This document shows, piece after piece, positions 3,997 to 5,988 of a stretch of 5,988 nucleotides of DNA (position 1 is the stretch's first letter; each line of letters opens with the position of its first letter). The DNA lies in assembly GCA_902795985.1 (NCBI GenBank), contig CADBNG010000258.1:1-5988 (forward strand), in the 5' to 3' direction. Under the pieces are notes generated by a model that saw nothing but the letters and a program-made list of their open reading frames with translations, was not told where the DNA came from and did no database searches. The translations under genes were made by a program, and so were the position numbers. The DNA comes from an uncultured Lachnospiraceae bacterium. Its GTDB lineage: Bacteria > Bacillota_A > Clostridia > Lachnospirales > Lachnospiraceae.

Positions 3997-5988
3997 GAAT
4001 GGTCTCCGTTTCCTTTGGCACAGCCGCGTCCGCTGTTCCGTTTTTTCTGCAGCGTAAAGACATAAATCGGATTCTGCGCCGTCATCAGGTGATAGCGTCC
4101 GGCTTTCCGGTCCGCGGAAACCGCGATGCAGACCGCGTCCGCTTCCTCAAATTCCGCCATGCATCCGGTCAGCTCCGCCGCGGATTCCAGCGTAACGGCA
4201 GTCGCCGCAAACCGGGTCTCCGGGTTTTTCTTCAGAGCCGTTTCGAGAATGCCCCGGATGTTTCCCGAACTTCCTCCGATGAAAACATGGGTCGGCGCAG
4301 GAAGATTTTCGCAGGCTTCCGGCGCGGTACCGGGAACGATCGAAACGTTTTCCAGGCAGAACCGATCGCGGTTCTTCTCCAGGACCGCAAGGGCATCCTC
4401 GTCTTTTTCGATTGCGGAAACCTCCCCCGCGGAGGCCGCCAGCGCCATCTCCACAGTGACCGAACCGGTTCCGGCGCCCACATCCCAGACGACGGAATCT
4501 TTTTTCAGCCGGAGTTTGGACAGGATCACGGCGCGGATTTCGGATTTCGTCATGGGAATCAGGCCTTTTCTTCCTTCCCCTCGGATAAAGCAGTCATCCG
4601 GCAGGCCCGCGGCGCTGCTGACGCCCGCGTCCGGATTCTCGATCAGCAGGGCGCTGAGCTTCGCGTATTCCCCGTCAAGGAGATCTTTTGGGAAACCGGA
4701 CGTGATCTTTTCATCCGGGTAACTCAGCCGTTCCCCGATATACAGTCTGACACCGTCAAGGCCTGCGGCAATCAGCCGCCGGCAGATTTCCTTAATGTCG
4801 GCATCCCCGCCGGTCAGCACGAAGACTTTCGCGTTCGCCCGTACGTCCGGGAGGATGTCGTATTTCCTTCCGTGAACGCTGACGGTCACCGCATCTTCAT
4901 AGGAAAGTCCCGCGGCCGCGCAGAGGCAGGAAAGGGAGCTGATTCCCGGAAGGACCCGGACGTCGCAGTCCGAAAGAAGGGGAAGCAGCTTTTTCGTGCC
5001 GCTGAAAAAGCCGGTGTCACCGGACATCAGGACCGTAAAGACCGGAAATTCCGGATGTTCGTGAATAAAGCCGGCAATTTTATCCGGCGCGACAGCTTCA
5101 AAACAGACTGCCGGCCCCGCATCGGGCTGCTCCAGCATGCGGCGGGCACCGATGAGACAGTCCGCGGAGGCAATGGCCTCTTTCACGTCCCTTGTCATCG
5201 CGCCGTCACTGCCCGGGCCGATGCCCGCGATCACAACCTGCGGCCGGTTTTTAAAGCCATAGCGCTTCTCCATCAGGGCAACGACACCGGCATAATCCAG
5301 GCCTTCCTTCTGGGGCGGACGGCCGATCACCACCAGCTGTGCCCCGGCCTGCCTGGCTGAACGGACTTTCTGCTCGAACCCTCCGGCCGAACCGCCGTCC
5401 TTTGTCACAAGAAAACGGGCGGATATGCTTTTCAGCTGGGCAATATTCATCTCTTCGGAGAACGGCCCCTGCATCGCAATGATATGGCTGACTTTCACCC
5501 CGGCGTTTTCACAGGCATCCAGCGAAGCCTGCATCGGAAGCACGCGGGCGTATACACGTTCGGCAAAATCCCGGATTGCCATATATTTATGCAGTTCCTT
5601 GCTGCCGGTCGTGAGCAGGATGTTTCCTTCTGACTGATTCAGGAAATCCACAGCCTCTTCGATACTCCGGACGCAGACGGCATCCTCCACTTCACCGGAG
5701 CCGCCCCGCAGAAGCCGGAGGTACTCTTTGTTCACCGCGCTGCAGGCCCCGGCAATGTTTTCCGTCACCACTGCGGCATACGGATGGGTCGCGTCTACAA
5801 TCAGATCGAATTCTTCGTCCCGGAAGAACTGCTCCATCTCCGTCTGGTCAAGCCGCTCCGTGCGGATTGTCAGATTTTCCGCCGGGTCGATCAGCGTTTT
5901 TCCGTATTCTGTTGCGACGCAGGCAGTGACCCGGCAATTCTGTCCGGATAAAAAGCTCACCAGCCGGCGTCCTTCGGTCGTACCGGCA
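3993..5988 (-). CDS. cobK-cbiET: CobK/CbiJ-CbiE-CbiT fusion for corrin ring synthesis, 5' end cut by window edge
   Basis: At least 664 residues are visible, numbered here from the first complete codon (5987-5985). The frame is open to the right edge and begins AGTTEGRRL, the nucleotide-binding glycine motif expected near residue 6-15 of CobK/CbiJ, so only a few N-terminal codons are missing. The GTG at 5960 is therefore internal. Domain 1 (about 1-245) is precorrin-6A reductase, with DATHPYA (65-71), TTGSKEL (126-132), QGPFSEEMN (173-181) and TKDGG (195-199). Domain 2 (about 249-455) is CbiE, the C5-methyltransferase, with GIGPGS (255-260), SGDTGFFSG (322-330) and LPGISSLS (346-353). Domain 3 (about 465-650) is CbiT, the C15-methyltransferase and decarboxylase, with GLIPMTKSEIR (475-485), the SAM loop DVGAGTGS (502-509), EKD (527-529) and IGGSSGNI (570-577). 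In Clostridia the substrates are expected to be the cobalt forms (anaerobic route); that is inference. The gene overlaps cbiB downstream by four bases. Confidence 0.95.
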   Translation of the reverse strand, partial: AGTTEGRRLVSFLSGQNCRVTACVATEYGKTLIDPAENLTIRTERLDQTEMEQFFRDEEFDLIVDATHPYAAVVTENIAGACSAVNKEYLRLLRGGSGEVEDAVCVRSIEEAVDFLNQSEGNILLTTGSKELHKYMAIRDFAERVYARVLPMQASLDACENAGVKVSHIIAMQGPFSEEMNIAQLKSISARFLVTKDGGSAGGFEQKVRSARQAGAQLVVIGRPPQKEGLDYAGVVALMEKRYGFKNRPQVVIAGIGPGSDGAMTRDVKEAIASADCLIGARRMLEQPDAGPAVCFEAVAPDKIAGFIHEHPEFPVFTVLMSGDTGFFSGTKKLLPLLSDCDVRVLPGISSLSCLCAAAGLSYEDAVTVSVHGRKYDILPDVRANAKVFVLTGGDADIKEICRRLIAAGLDGVRLYIGERLSYPDEKITSGFPKDLLDGEYAKLSALLIENPDAGVSSAAGLPDDCFIRGEGRKGLIPMTKSEIRAVILSKLRLKKDSVVWDVGAGTGSVTVEMALAASAGEVSAIEKDEDALAVLEKNRDRFCLENVSIVPGTAPEACENLPAPTHVFIGGSSGNIRGILETALKKNPETRFAATAVTLESAAELTGCMAEFEEADAVCIAVSADRKAGRYHLMTAQNPIYVFTLQKKRNSGRGCAKGNGDHS
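4004..4007 (-). promoter_or_regulatory. Ribosome binding site of cbiB inside the fusion gene
   Basis: The coding strand reads GGAG and then seven bases to the cbiB ATG (3996-3994). The site lies in the last codons of the fusion gene. This supports the overlapping ATGA start rather than a later Met, and suggests coupled translation. Confidence 0.7.

Noticed and set aside
3999..5360. A 453-codon plus-strand open frame opposite the CobK-CbiE-CbiT gene
   Set aside because: It is the antisense of a clearly recognised three-domain enzyme. Its translation is rich in Arg, Gly and Phe without any family motif, as expected from a GC-rich gene read backwards.
5958..5960. GTG as the true start of the CobK-CbiE-CbiT gene
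   Set aside because: The frame stays open to the window edge, and the codons upstream of it encode AGTTEGRRL, a conserved part of the CobK nucleotide-binding motif.

Overview
The window suggests a Gram-positive anaerobe of the Bacillota, most likely a gut or rumen Clostridia (Lachnospiraceae or a neighbouring lineage). Three things point there: strong GGAGG-type ribosome binding sites, a secreted leucine-rich-repeat surface protein with an acidic Pro/Glu linker, and a compact cobalamin operon whose genes are fused and overlap. The base composition looks slightly GC-rich by eye. The lineage is inference; no rRNA or other phylogenetic marker is present.

Layout. From about 2085 down to the left edge, on the minus strand, lies the 5' part of a large secreted leucine-rich-repeat (LRR) protein. 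It is read continuously to base 1 and continues outside the window. Its visible order is signal peptide, acidic Pro/Glu linker with a 30-bp tandem repeat, unassigned beta-rich region, Ig-like domain, EF-hand-like loop, LRRs, and a second degenerate copy of the EF-loop/LRR-entry module. Bases 2086-2536 form a divergent intergenic region. It holds the minus-strand promoter of the LRR gene, three consecutive hairpins that look REP-like, a candidate plus-strand promoter, and a candidate structured leader. A small ArsC/Spx-family thiol protein (2537-2884, plus strand) follows and ends at a strong intrinsic terminator. Bases 2885-3012 separate it from the convergent cobalamin genes.

The right half is a minus-strand cobalamin operon. 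A three-domain fusion, CobK/CbiJ-CbiE-CbiT, enters from the right edge with only its first few codons missing. It overlaps the following gene, cbiB, by four bases (ATGA). The fusion covers three consecutive corrin-ring steps: precorrin-6A reduction, C15 methylation with decarboxylation, and C5 methylation. CbiB acts later, attaching the aminopropanol arm. The operon promoter, and any cobalamin riboswitch, would lie beyond base 5988.

No sign of a wholly new system was found. The points most worth a second look are the CobK-CbiE-CbiT fusion, the duplicated module and in-frame tandem repeat of the LRR protein, and the hairpin family around the ArsC-like gene.
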